DNA of 64,000 nucleotides from Rhodococcoides fascians A44A (GCF_000760735.1 NZ_JMEX01000005.1:37897-101896); one strand, 5' to 3'; shown: positions 8,649 to 17,477, counted from the first letter of the stretch. Translations and numbers: made by a program. The notes: generated by a model not told the origin, from the sequence alone.

Positions 8649-9269
8649 ATGGCAGGCGTACCGGGGCAGGGGCGGAAGTTCGACGTGGGCACCGCGCTGG
8701 AACAGGCGATGTTTGCCTTCTGGGAGCATGGCTACGAGGGCACATCCGTCTCCAAGCTGACCTCCGCGATGCACATCAACCCGCCGAGCCTCTACGGCGC
8801 ATTCGGTGGCAAGGAAGGCGTTTTCTTCGCGGCCGTGGAGCATTACCTCGCCACACGCGGTGACTTCATGGACCGCGCCTTCTCGGAGGAACCTCATGCG
8901 GCCAAGCTGATCTCCCGGCTGTTGTATGACGCCGCGTCGCACTACACCGACGAGTCGTGTCCGGGTGGGTGTCTCATCATCAGCTCTGCCGTCAGCGTCA
9001 CCGACGCCAACCAGGGTGTCGCAGATCGATTGCGCGACATGCGCAATGCCAACGTGGCGCTTCTGTCGGAGCGCATCACCGCCGACATTGCCGACGGCGT
9101 CCTCCCGACATCCTGGGATCCGGTCGAGATCGCCGAATACATCGGCGTGATCATCCAGGGCATGTCGCAACGAGCCCGCGACGGCGCCACGCGTGCGCAG
9201 CTCGAGCGGGTGGCCGACCGAACCGTGGCGTCCTTGGGTGCAGCGGCTGCGACGCCCCTGCGCACATGA
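8649..9269 (+). CDS. TetR family regulator, divergent to the cyclitol-type operon
   Basis: A 206 aa TetR/AcrR repressor. The N-terminal helix-turn-helix includes GYEGTSVSKLTSAM, then PPSLYGAFGGKEGVF near residues 40-58. The ligand domain carries a CPGGCLI segment near residue 105 that recurs in one TetR subgroup. A strong AGGAGGT ribosome site ends six bases before the ATG. Being divergent from the cyclase gene and next to a palindrome, it most likely represses the nine-gene operon and itself, with a pathway compound as inducer. The inducer is unknown. Confidence 0.88.
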   Translation: MAGVPGQGRKFDVGTALEQAMFAFWEHGYEGTSVSKLTSAMHINPPSLYGAFGGKEGVFFAAVEHYLATRGDFMDRAFSEEPHAAKLISRLLYDAASHYTDESCPGGCLIISSAVSVTDANQGVADRLRDMRNANVALLSERITADIADGVLPTSWDPVEIAEYIGVIIQGMSQRARDGATRAQLERVADRTVASLGAAAATPLRT

Positions 9270-9341
9270 TCACTGCCCGCCCTGTCGAAGACTCATGACC
9301 TAGGTCAGTTGAATTCGGATCGAGTCCGAGCGCATCACGAT

Positions 9342-9413
9342 TCACGTTCCGTTCGGCTCACCGACCGTTTCGGAGTCACCTGGATCATCGACGTCATTGC
9401 ACCCTGGGGCTGA
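9342..9413 (+). pseudogene. Possible 3' remnant of a VOC/PhnB-like gene
   Basis: In the otherwise empty 9270-9693 gap, one frame reads VRLTDRFGVTWIIDVIAPWG followed by a TGA at 9411. The segment TDRFGVTW resembles the C-terminal end of PhnB-type VOC proteins (family pattern D-x-F-G-V-x-W). No start or upstream body is recognisable, so this would be a decayed tail of about 20 codons. It could be chance. Confidence 0.3.
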
Positions 9414-9693
9414 ACTCCGCAGGCTGCGTGAGAATGGGTTGGCGTGGTTCAGGTGTTCCTCACCCCCGGCGTGAGTTCGAGACTCTGCGGCGCCGTTCGC
9501 GGAACGCGCATCGGGTTGCGCGTTTCGAAAAACGGGGAGGCTCCCTGAAATGCGCCCTCGATTCGACATTCGAGTACGGCTCGGAACCTACTTCGGAGTG
9601 GTTGTCGGTGCTTCGGAGGCCGCGGCTGGCACCGCCAGTGCATCTTGTCGAATACGTTGTCGCGGTCGTGAATCACCGCCTATCGTGCAGTGC
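9414..9693. other. Non-coding stretch before ybjQ-like gene
   Basis: I see no convincing gene, RNA or repeat here. Short open frames lack ribosome sites and family signatures. Confidence 0.5.
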
Positions 9694-10017
9694 ATGATCA
9701 TCGTGACTACGAACGAGATTCCTGGCCATCGCATCACGGCGGTACACGGTGAGGTGTTCGGTTTGACCGTGCGCTCGCGCCACATCGGATCGAATATCGG
9801 TGCCTCCTTCAAAGCGCTCGCGGGCGGAGAGCTGAAGGGCATCACCACGCTATTGCAGGAAACTCGCACCGAAGCGCTGTCCCGATTGTCGGCGGAAGCC
9901 ACGGCGAAGGGTGGCAATGCCGTGGTCGCGTTTCGATTCGAAACCAACGATTACGGCGACACCGGAGGAGTCGAGGTGTGCGCCTACGGCACCGCGGTCA
10001 CCACCGAACCCAGTTGA
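9694..10017 (+). CDS. YbjQ/UPF0145 family protein
   Basis: Small 107 aa protein beginning MIIVTTNEIPGH at the ATG at 9694. The family signature runs through VTTNEIPGHRI, then RSRHIGSNIGASFKALAGGE and LLQETRTEALSRL, ending with GGNAVVAFRF. YbjQ proteins form pentameric rings and are annotated as possible heavy-metal-binding proteins, with function unproven. An in-frame upstream extension to 9550 has no family similarity, so the ATG at 9694 is preferred. It is a stand-alone gene, about 80 bp before the next. Confidence 0.88.
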   Translation: MIIVTTNEIPGHRITAVHGEVFGLTVRSRHIGSNIGASFKALAGGELKGITTLLQETRTEALSRLSAEATAKGGNAVVAFRFETNDYGDTGGVEVCAYGTAVTTEPS

Positions 10018-10100
10018 GGGTTTCATCCGGACGGGCGCGATAACGGTCGGGTCCAAGTCTGTTGTCGTTTGCGGGGGCTCACTGTGGGTACAACCCTGAA

Positions 10101-10595
10101 ATGACAATCGACGACGACCGTACGGCCGGTATCTCCAAAGTGACCGAGCTCCTGAAGGATTCGAAGCTGTGCATGTTCACCACACACGGCCGTGACGGAC
10201 ACCTGCTGTCCCGTCCAATGGCACTGCAGGAGCACGACTTCGACGGTTCGCTGTGGTTCTTCGCGCGCAACGATTCGCGCAAGGTCGGCGACGTTCGCGC
10301 GGACAGTTCGGTGAATGTGTCGTTCCAGTCGGGGACAGCCTGGGTTTCCGTGTCCGGACGAGCAGAGATCGTTCTCGACGAGGCGAAGAAGAAGGAACTA
10401 TGGAATCAGGCGGCGGCAGCATGGTTCGACGACGGCCCTGAGTCTCCCGAGGTCGTTTTGATCTCTGTCGAAGCGGAGGGCGCGGAATACTGGTCAGCGC
10501 CGGGGTCCAAGGTATCGACCCTGCTCGCGTACGCCAAGTCCAGGATCACGGGCGACAAGCCGGATGTCGGCACGAACGACACCGTCGAAATGTAG
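10101..10595 (+). CDS. Pyridoxamine 5'-phosphate oxidase family general stress protein
   Basis: A 164 aa FMN-binding split-barrel protein. It matches the short 'general stress protein 26' group in the segments KLCMFTTHGRDGHLLSRPMA, WFFARNDSRKVGDV and VSVSGRAEIV. The ATG at 10101 is chosen because the upstream in-frame extension lacks similarity. The protein probably binds a flavin or F420-type cofactor in the cytosol and acts in redox stress; the true substrate of this subgroup is not established. The C-terminal tail is acidic and short. Confidence 0.85.
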   Translation: MTIDDDRTAGISKVTELLKDSKLCMFTTHGRDGHLLSRPMALQEHDFDGSLWFFARNDSRKVGDVRADSSVNVSFQSGTAWVSVSGRAEIVLDEAKKKELWNQAAAAWFDDGPESPEVVLISVEAEGAEYWSAPGSKVSTLLAYAKSRITGDKPDVGTNDTVEM

Positions 10596-10663
10596 AAACT
10601 GGCGCGCTGGAGGAGGGTAGGGTGGCGGCCTCTGGACGGTGCAGGCACGAATGGTGATCGAGG

Positions 10664-11599
10664 GTGTGCGTGAAGTATTACGAGATGTCCGCTGGCGGCC
10701 CGCGCGCGTCGAGCATCGTTCTCGGCCTGATGCGCATCGAAGCACTCGACAATGCGAGTATCGCGAAGCTCGTCGGGACCGCTCGCGATGCGGGTGTTTC
10801 GGTGTTCGACCACGCTGATATCTACGGCACAAGTCGACACGGATGCGAGCGTCGATTCGGAGACGCAGTGACATTCCTGCCCTCCGAACGCGAGCAGGTC
10901 GTCATTCAGAGCAAGGTAGGGATCCGGGACGGGTTCTACGACTTCTCCAAGGCGCACATCCTCGACACCGTCGAGAAATCGCTCTCCGCGCTCCGTATGG
11001 ATCATCTCGACGTGCTGCTGTTGCACAGGCCGGACAGTCTGGTCGAGCCCAGCGAGGTCGCCGCTGCATTCGACGCTCTGCACTCGGCCGGAAAGGTGCG
11101 CAGTTTCGGCGTCTCCAACCACACACCCGGTCAAATTCAGTTGCTTGCCACCGAGGTGACGCAGCCGCTGATCATCGATCAGGTGCAACTGAGCCTCACC
11201 CATGCGCCGTTGATCGCTGCGGGTTTGGCGTCGAACATCGGTGGTCTCGACCAATCGATCGACCTGAGCAACGGCCTTCTGGATTACGCGCGCATCAACG
11301 ACATAGCCTTGCAAGCTTGGTCGCCCTTCCAAAGCGGCTACACAGGAAAGGTTTTCATCGGTGATCGCGACAACTACCCAGAACTGAACGACGCTCTCGA
11401 CGACCTCGCCCGCGATCACGGTGTGACTCCCACTTCCATTGCGACGGCATGGCTCACGCGTCACCCGGCGAAGATCCAAGTTGTCCTGGGGACGACCACG
11501 CCGAGTCGAGTAGCTGAAGCCGTGGCCGGGAGCGATATCAGTCTGAGCCGGGAAGAGTGGTATCGACTCTTCCGTGCTGCCGGATACCGCCTGCCTTGA
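10664..11599 (+). CDS. Aldo/keto reductase
   Basis: TIM-barrel NADPH-dependent reductase of 311 aa, close to the YdhF group. The tetrad is Asp49, Tyr54, Lys84 and His121 (LLLHRPD). The C-terminal cofactor segment reads VVLGTTTPSRV. The start is uncertain: GTG at 10664 and 10670 and ATG at 10685 are all in frame, and none has a strong ribosome site. It reduces aldehydes or ketones; nothing nearby identifies the substrate. It follows the flavin protein by 68 bp and could be cotranscribed. Confidence 0.88.
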   Translation: MCVKYYEMSAGGPRASSIVLGLMRIEALDNASIAKLVGTARDAGVSVFDHADIYGTSRHGCERRFGDAVTFLPSEREQVVIQSKVGIRDGFYDFSKAHILDTVEKSLSALRMDHLDVLLLHRPDSLVEPSEVAAAFDALHSAGKVRSFGVSNHTPGQIQLLATEVTQPLIIDQVQLSLTHAPLIAAGLASNIGGLDQSIDLSNGLLDYARINDIALQAWSPFQSGYTGKVFIGDRDNYPELNDALDDLARDHGVTPTSIATAWLTRHPAKIQVVLGTTTPSRVAEAVAGSDISLSREEWYRLFRAAGYRLP

Positions 11600-11750
11600 C
11601 GGTCAGCGCCTGTTTGCTCGGATTCCTTTCAATCATCCTCGGATAACTGTGAGGTCGGGCAGTCCCAAAGGTGCAGTGGTCGAGAGGCAATGCGTCGATT
11701 CACTACTTCTGCACACGTCGTCGCATCTGGGCGATAGGTAATCTGTGGGA

Positions 11751-11921
11751 ATGGCGGCTTACGAGGTTGGAGACGGGGTAACAACGACGGGTGGGCCCAT
11801 GAGCGGTGTCTACGGCACTGTTGTCTGGTTCTACGAGGAGAAGAACCAGATCCTGGTTCGTTTCGGTGCTACTCAACAGATGTACTTCGCGCCCGACGAA
11901 TTGAAGCGTTGGGGCGGGTAG
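11751..11921 (+). CDS. Small hypothetical protein, 56 aa
   Basis: A short frame from ATG at 11751 to TAG at 11919 encodes 56 residues. The segment SGVYGTVVWFYEEKNQILVRFG alternates hydrophobic and polar residues, and the end is APDELKRWGG. The pattern suggests a small all-beta (KOW/SH3-like) fold. I do not recognise a family. It lies 144 bp ahead of the TerD-nuclease gene, and a functional link is possible but unsupported. Confidence 0.5.
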   Translation: MAAYEVGDGVTTTGGPMSGVYGTVVWFYEEKNQILVRFGATQQMYFAPDELKRWGG

Positions 11922-12065
11922 CGCCGGCGAGGCTGGAATCGTCGATCTTCGGAGCAGTCCTGGAGTCATTCGGTCGAATGAATGTCTTTGGAGAGCGCCC
12001 GACCGTCCGGCGGACTGCATATTCTGAGACTTCGGAGTCTGTTTGTGCGACAGGAGCGATTGCGC

Positions 12066-14057
12066 GTGAGTTCACCTTTTCTGACCAAGGGCGAGAACGT
12101 CGCGTTACCGGCAGAGGTAACCGAACTGGATGTCATCGTGTCGTGGGTGGATCCGGACCGAGATCTCGATGCATCGGCTCTCCTCGTCGACGACAGCAAC
12201 CGGGTTCGATCGGACTCCGACTTCGTGTTCTACAACCAGCCCGAGTCTGCCGATGCCGCAGTTCGATACTTGGGACGTAGCAGTACCGACGAGGGCAAGC
12301 AGGAGCGGATATCGATCCATCTCCACTCGCTTCCGGCGGACGTGCTCAAGGTTGTGATCGCGGGAAGTTCGGAGGGGCGCCCACTGAGCGACTTCGGAAA
12401 GCTGGCGCTGCAGGTCAGAGATAGATCCGGTTCGATTCTGGGTGAGTTCGTCACAGCCGATGCGACATCGGAGCATGCCCTCGTGTTCGGTGAGGTGTAC
12501 CGCCGGGACGGCGTGTGGAAGCTTCGGGCGGTGGGCCAGGGGTGGGAGTCCGGACTTGCCGGTTTGGCGCAGGATTTCGGTGTCGACGTCGACGACGCTG
12601 ATCGAACCGAACAGGTCGACGACGTCGTCGTGGTCGAAGTCGCAGATTCGCATGCGCAGGCCAGGACGGAAACGGGCGAGGTCGTCGAAGTCTCGATAGT
12701 CGACGTAGATCCGCCCAAACGAGGCGTTCGAACGAAGAAGCCAGTGGCGAAGAAGGCGTCGCCGCCTCAATTCACTCTGGCGGGAGGGGAGGGGTGGCAC
12801 ACCGCCCGTTTGTTCTCCATCTCGGGTGTCGGCTCGGGTGAAGAGCAGGAGAAGCGGGCGACCTCCGCACTCATCGCAACGATGCAGGCGGTGCGTCCGT
12901 TCGCTCGCGCCATCTGTTCGCGCGCTGGGGCGCCGGCCGGTCCGTTCGAGGGGTACCTCGAGGTTCCCTTCGTCAAAGGTGATGGCAAGGTCATCCCCGA
13001 CGGCGTCTTTCGGGTGTCCCGCGCCGGACACGTATGGACGGCACTGCTCGAGGTGAAGACCGGCACCGGCAAGTTGACGAAGGAGCAACTCGAGAACTAT
13101 CTCGACGTTGCCAAACGGCACAAGTACGAGGTCGTGCTCAGCGTGTCCAACGACATTCCGGCGTCGGTGGGCGAACTTCCGGTTCAGGTGAACAAGTTCA
13201 AGCTGAACAATGTTGCCTTGCGGCACATGTCCTGGTCCGAAGTTATTCACGAAGCTCGAATGTTGCTGTCACACGGCGATCTCACGGACTCACTGCAAGT
13301 TTGGATCCTGAGCGAGTTCGTTCGATATCTGACTCATCCCAAGTCCGGCGCGACGGAGTTCGTGGACATGGGGCGTCACTGGGTCGCGGTGCGCGATTCG
13401 GTGTCGGCAGGCACGCTTCGTCCGAGCGACGCGAAGGCACTGTCGGTCGCCAACACATGGGCGTCGTTGTCACGGCATCTGGCGTTGCGTATGACAGCGG
13501 ATCTGGGAGCAACGGTGAAGCATCACCTGCCCAGGAAACTCGGCAGCGACCCGCAGGCTCGGAACGAGTTCATCGTCAACCAACTCGCCGCTACCGGTTG
13601 TCTTGTTGCCACGCTCCGCATACCCGATGCAGCGGGTGACGTGACCGTCGAAGCGGATCTGCGTACCAACAAGATTCAGTGCAGTACGAGTATCGACGCC
13701 CCGGCCGACGGAACGTCTCTCCGACGCGCGTCGTGGTTGTTGAAACAATTGAAGGATGCGCCGGCGGACGTGCTCGTCGAGGCAGTGTTCGCCGATGTCA
13801 GCGAGGTATCGTGCGAAAACCTGGCGACCGTCCGCGCTGACACGAAATCACTGACTTCCGGGCGGGTCAGTGAACTGCGACGGTTCACCCTCACGTCACC
13901 CTCGAAGATGGGCAGCAAGCGGTCGGGAACTGCTGCGAGCTTCATCGGCAGTGTCACCGATGGGATAGATGCGTTCTACCGTGATGTGGTGCAACCGCTG
14001 AAGCCTTGGGTGCCGTCGGCGCCGGAATCGACCACGAGCACGGTCGATTCGGAGTGA
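12066..14057 (+). CDS. TerD domain fused to PD-(D/E)XK nuclease-like domain
   Basis: A 663 aa fusion. Residues 1-170 form a TerD/stress domain (LTKGENVALP, VSWVDPDRDLDASALLVD, SDSDFVFYNQP). A charged linker follows, with a basic segment KKPVAKK near 224-230. Residues 240-380 look like a PD-(D/E)XK nuclease: Pro311-Asp312, then Glu329-Val330-Lys331 in LLEVKTG, then QLENYL at 341-346. The C-terminal 280 residues are unrecognised. GTG at 12066 is preferred because AGGAG lies 9 bases upstream; TTG at 12060 is too close to it. TerD domains bind Ca2+ in tellurite and stress systems. Fusions to nuclease folds have been described in ter-system surveys and suggest DNA processing or phage defence, which is inference here. 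Confidence 0.75.
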   Translation: MSSPFLTKGENVALPAEVTELDVIVSWVDPDRDLDASALLVDDSNRVRSDSDFVFYNQPESADAAVRYLGRSSTDEGKQERISIHLHSLPADVLKVVIAGSSEGRPLSDFGKLALQVRDRSGSILGEFVTADATSEHALVFGEVYRRDGVWKLRAVGQGWESGLAGLAQDFGVDVDDADRTEQVDDVVVVEVADSHAQARTETGEVVEVSIVDVDPPKRGVRTKKPVAKKASPPQFTLAGGEGWHTARLFSISGVGSGEEQEKRATSALIATMQAVRPFARAICSRAGAPAGPFEGYLEVPFVKGDGKVIPDGVFRVSRAGHVWTALLEVKTGTGKLTKEQLENYLDVAKRHKYEVVLSVSNDIPASVGELPVQVNKFKLNNVALRHMSWSEVIHEARMLLSHGDLTDSLQVWILSEFVRYLTHPKSGATEFVDMGRHWVAVRDSVSAGTLRPSDAKALSVANTWASLSRHLALRMTADLGATVKHHLPRKLGSDPQARNEFIVNQLAATGCLVATLRIPDAAGDVTVEADLRTNKIQCSTSIDAPADGTSLRRASWLLKQLKDAPADVLVEAVFADVSEVSCENLATVRADTKSLTSGRVSELRRFTLTSPSKMGSKRSGTAASFIGSVTDGIDAFYRDVVQPLKPWVPSAPESTTSTVDSE

Positions 14058-14291
14058 GGATGCCAACCTCCGTGCTTCATAGCGGCGCATGGAGTGGAGC
14101 GAGATGCAGTTCCCATCGCGCACTGGTAGCCCCAGCGTGATGCTCGAGCCCCACGACAACAGTCACCGTTCAAGCGAATTCGCTCCCGTAGTGCGGCGCC
14201 GGAAACTGGGTGTCGGTATCCGGGTGCGGTCAGGGCAGCACTCCGGGTAATCCTGGATGTGCCGCCCTCGGGTAATTCGTACCGTTGTTCC

Positions 14292-14813
14292 ATGCGAACA
14301 CGGGGCACCGAGCGAACGAAGGCTTCGACTGCAGCGTTCGCGGTTGCCGCCGGGGCCGGGGTGGTTCACGCGGTGGCAAGCATGTACTGGGCGCTCGGCG
14401 GGCGGTGGCAGCTCGAATCGGTCGGGGAGTGGGCCGTCCAGCTTTCGGTTGAACACCCGCTGACGACCGGGCTGGCGCTGGGGACGATCGCTGTCGTCAA
14501 GCTGGTTGCGGCGGTCGTGCCGTGGGTCGACGAGCGTCATCAGGGGCGCTTCCACCGCCCGTTGCGGGTGGTCGGTTGGGCGGGCGGATTCGTTCTGGTC
14601 GGGTGGGGCGGCATGTCGACCATCGCGGCAGGCGCGGTGCTGGCTGGACTGTTCACACCGAGCGGTGGATACAACGAGACGACAATGATCGGACACGCGA
14701 TCGTGTGGGATCCGCTGTTCGCGCTGTGGGGAATCGCGTTGTTGACAGCGTTGGGTTTGACGCGCACCGCAGAATCATCGACTGCGGGCCTCGGCCGAGT
14801 GCGTCACCGCTGA
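14292..14813 (+). CDS. DUF3995 membrane protein
   Basis: A 173 aa integral membrane protein with four predicted helices, at roughly residues 12-32, 55-75, 95-120 and 140-160. The segment HAVASMYWALGGRWQLE is the DUF3995 signature. The ATG at 14292 begins MRTRGTERTKAST, giving a basic N-terminus before the first helix. Function of the family is unknown. The 234 bp upstream gap (14058-14291) shows nothing recognisable. Confidence 0.8.
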   Translation: MRTRGTERTKASTAAFAVAAGAGVVHAVASMYWALGGRWQLESVGEWAVQLSVEHPLTTGLALGTIAVVKLVAAVVPWVDERHQGRFHRPLRVVGWAGGFVLVGWGGMSTIAAGAVLAGLFTPSGGYNETTMIGHAIVWDPLFALWGIALLTALGLTRTAESSTAGLGRVRHR

Positions 14814-14917
14814 AGCCGATCTGCGGACAAACCAATACCTGCAGCGACGGAATCCGAATACCCATCGAGAGGCATTCGACGTCGATGTCGGGGCCTGCTG
14901 ACTGGAGGAGTGAGTTC

Positions 14918-15349
14918 ATGCGGGGCGACAGGAACCATCTCAGGCTCGTCGACGATGCACCCGAGGTGTCCGCGTCGGTCCCACGAAGCGGTGCGGCCAA
15001 CGTGATCGTAGTCCGAGCCGACAACGTTCGCCCAGGTCAGGTCTGCGAGGTGTTGCACGCGGGGGTGTTCGCACTGAGTCACCGCGTGGTGGTTCCCGAG
15101 GGTCACACGGGCGTCACGATGTCGACCTTCGCGCTGGTGGAGGGCAACTACGAGGTTTCGTTGCGGATCGACGGCGTCGTATACCCGTGCGCCGGTCCAG
15201 AGTCGGTTCGTGTGGGCGAACGACGCACCGAGCCGACGACCGCGCCCTCCACGCCGAAGCCGTCGTACCCGAACATCCGTACCGCTGCTGTCGGTCCGCG
15301 CAGCCTGACCCGACCGCGGTCGGCACAGGTCACTGCGCACTCGCGCTGA
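14918..15349 (+). CDS. Hypothetical protein, 143 aa
   Basis: Begins at ATG 14918, with a GGAGGAG ribosome site ending 7 bases before it, which is the best evidence that it is translated. The first 90 residues are mixed hydrophobic/polar (VIVVRADNVRPGQVCEVLHA, GNYEVSLRIDGVVYPCAG) and could form a beta-rich domain. The rest is rich in Pro, Thr, Ser and Arg and probably disordered. I do not recognise a family, and no neighbour indicates a role. Two Cys residues are present, at about positions 43 and 92. Confidence 0.5.
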   Translation: MRGDRNHLRLVDDAPEVSASVPRSGAANVIVVRADNVRPGQVCEVLHAGVFALSHRVVVPEGHTGVTMSTFALVEGNYEVSLRIDGVVYPCAGPESVRVGERRTEPTTAPSTPKPSYPNIRTAAVGPRSLTRPRSAQVTAHSR

Positions 15350-15374
15350 GCACCCGTCGACTCGTCGTGGGTGC
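15350..15374. terminator. Possible hairpin between convergent genes
   Basis: GCACCC at 15350-15355 pairs with GGGTGC at 15369-15374 around a 13-base loop, in the 30 bp gap between convergent genes. The stem is short and has no T-tract, so it is a weak candidate. Confidence 0.35.
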
Positions 15375-15379
15375 GGCGG

Positions 15380-16192
15380 TCACGTCGTCTTCACGGTGCC
15401 CCCATCCACGATCACGTCGTGTCCCGTCATCGATGCAGCCGCGTCGGACACGACGAATCCGATGACGTCGGCTATCTCGGAGGCCGGCGCCAATCGGCCG
15501 GCCGGAATCCCACCGAGCGAGTCCATGAGAACAGTCATGCCCTCTTGCTCGTTCACATCGCGAGCCGCGGCTATCCGCCTGGCCAGATCGAGTGCGCCGT
15601 CGCTCTGAATCCCGCCGGGTGAGACCGTGTTGACGCGTATTCCACGAGGAGCGAGCTCGTTCGCGAGCCCCTTGCTGTACGTGCGCAACGCGGCTTTGGC
15701 AGCGGCATAACCCAGTGTCCCGTCGTACAACGGCATCCTGCCTTGTATCGACCCGACATGCACGATCGCACCCGCGCCGTTCGCGAACAGAAGTGGCACC
15801 AACGCTCTGTCGATGCGGACCGCTGCCAGCAGGTTGAGCGCGAGTTCGTCGTTCCAGTGAGCATCGGTCATCGTCGCGTGACCACCGCCCGGCGAGGAGG
15901 ACCCGCCGGCAACGTGCACCACGATGTCGACTCCGCCCGCTTGCTTCGTTGCGCGAGCAATCTCGGCCGCCGATGTCGGATCTGTGACGTCGACCTGGAT
16001 CGTGCCTGCCGCTCTGGTTTCGGGTGCAGCTGTACGGCCAACCGACAGCACAAGTGCCCCGGCGTCTGCGAGGCGATCGACGACCGCCGATCCAAGGCCT
16101 CTGGTCCCGCCGACCACAACGGCCCTTCGACCCTTCAGCGACAGGGTGGTCGGGTAGAAGGTATGTGTTTCCGGCGGCGTTGGTTCGTTCAT
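15380..16192 (-). CDS. SDR family oxidoreductase
   Basis: Short-chain dehydrogenase of 270 aa with cofactor loop GGTRGLG near residues 28-34 and the catalytic segment GYAAAKAAL. The C-terminal segment SMTGHDVIVDGGTVKTT is standard. The ATG at 16192 gives an 18-residue lead before the Rossmann core. It is divergent from the acyl-CoA dehydrogenase gene across 106 bp and convergent with the hypothetical gene. Substrate unknown; FabG-like proteins of this length reduce keto groups on steroids, sugars or acyl chains. Confidence 0.85.
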   Translation of the reverse strand: MNEPTPPETHTFYPTTLSLKGRRAVVVGGTRGLGSAVVDRLADAGALVLSVGRTAAPETRAAGTIQVDVTDPTSAAEIARATKQAGGVDIVVHVAGGSSSPGGGHATMTDAHWNDELALNLLAAVRIDRALVPLLFANGAGAIVHVGSIQGRMPLYDGTLGYAAAKAALRTYSKGLANELAPRGIRVNTVSPGGIQSDGALDLARRIAAARDVNEQEGMTVLMDSLGGIPAGRLAPASEIADVIGFVVSDAAASMTGHDVIVDGGTVKTT

Positions 16193-16298
16193 GCTCCTAC
16201 CATCCAGTCTCCCTGCACGGGAGAGTCAAGCTGTCAGTGCGAGCGAACCAGTCGCTTGGTGATTGCTGCAAAGTGGTGTCCGGGTCGATAGTGGGTGC

Positions 16299-17477
16299 AT
16301 GGACACCCTGAACCCGGATGTACCCGACGATGTCTTTTCCGATGTGCTGACGCAGATCTCGAAATTCGTGCGGTCACGCGTCGTACCGCGCGAAGTGGAG
16401 ATCATGAACGCTGATGCCGTACCGGATGATGTGCGGGCGCAGTGCGCGGAGATGGGCCTGTTCGGGTTCGCGATACCGCAGGAATGGGGCGGACTGGGTC
16501 TCAACCTGATTCAGGATGTCGAAGTCGCGATGGAGCTCGGTTACACGTCGCTGGCCCTGCGGTCGATGTTCGGTACCAACAACGGGATTGCCGGGCAGGT
16601 TCTCGTCGGTTTCGGCACCGAGGAGCAGAAGGCGAAGTGGCTGCCGGGTATGGCAGCAGGCGACATCGTCGCCTCGTTTGCTCTGACCGAGGACGGTGCC
16701 GGTTCCAATCCTGCTGGGCTCGCGACCACGGCCAGAGACGACGGTTCGGGCTGGGTGATCAACGGCAACAAGCGGTACATCACCAACGCGCCGATCGCCG
16801 ATATGTTCGTCGTCTTCGCCAAGTTGGATCCGAAACCGGGGAGCGGTAACGGTATCGCAGTGTTCCTCGTCCCTGCCGACACTCCTGGAATCACCGTCGG
16901 GGCCAAGGACGCCAAGATGGGCCAGCAGGGATCGGGAACCGCGGACGTGACGTTCACCGACGTGAGGGCCCCGGCCGATTCGCTTGTCGGCGGAAACGGC
17001 GACATCGGGTACAAAGCGGCGATGACGTCGTTGGCGCGCGGGCGAGTGCACATCGCCGCACTCGCCGTCGGTCAGGCACAACGTGCGCTCGACGAGTCGG
17101 TGTCTCACGCTGCGGTGTCGAGGCAAGGCGGTGAGCCGATCGGAAACTTTCAACTCGTGCAGGCGATGATCGCCGACCAGCAGGCAGGGGTCATGGCCGG
17201 CCGCGCCATGGTCAGGGAAGCAGCGAGGGCTTGGGTCGAGAAAACAGACCGACGCATCGCCCCCTCTGCCGTGAAACTCTTCTGTACCGAAATGGTCGGC
17301 AAGGTAGCCGATCTCGCGGTCCAGATCCACGGCGGTGCAGGCTACATGCGCGAGATACCGGTCGAACGGATCTACCGCGACGTGCGGTTGCTACGTCTCT
17401 ACGAGGGTACGAGCGAGATACAGCGTTTGATCGTCGGCGGCGGGCTGATCCGAGCGGAACAGGAGCGGAATAAGTAG
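16299..17477 (+). CDS. Acyl-CoA dehydrogenase
   Basis: FAD enzyme of 392 aa that introduces the alpha-beta double bond into an acyl-CoA. Visible signatures are LTEDGAGSNPAG in the flavin region, YITNAPIADMFVV, and near the C-terminus IYRDVRLLRLYEGTSEIQ, where the Glu is the usual catalytic base. The ATG at 16299 begins MDTLNPDVPDD; an in-frame extension to 16263 adds nothing family-like. It is not in an obvious operon. Its neighbours are a divergent SDR gene and a convergent VOC gene. Confidence 0.9.
   Translation: MDTLNPDVPDDVFSDVLTQISKFVRSRVVPREVEIMNADAVPDDVRAQCAEMGLFGFAIPQEWGGLGLNLIQDVEVAMELGYTSLALRSMFGTNNGIAGQVLVGFGTEEQKAKWLPGMAAGDIVASFALTEDGAGSNPAGLATTARDDGSGWVINGNKRYITNAPIADMFVVFAKLDPKPGSGNGIAVFLVPADTPGITVGAKDAKMGQQGSGTADVTFTDVRAPADSLVGGNGDIGYKAAMTSLARGRVHIAALAVGQAQRALDESVSHAAVSRQGGEPIGNFQLVQAMIADQQAGVMAGRAMVREAARAWVEKTDRRIAPSAVKLFCTEMVGKVADLAVQIHGGAGYMREIPVERIYRDVRLLRLYEGTSEIQRLIVGGGLIRAEQERNK

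Noticed and set aside
12105..13250. Minus-strand frame of 381 codons under the TerD gene
   Set aside because: No motif or ribosome site; the plus strand has TerD and nuclease-like motifs.
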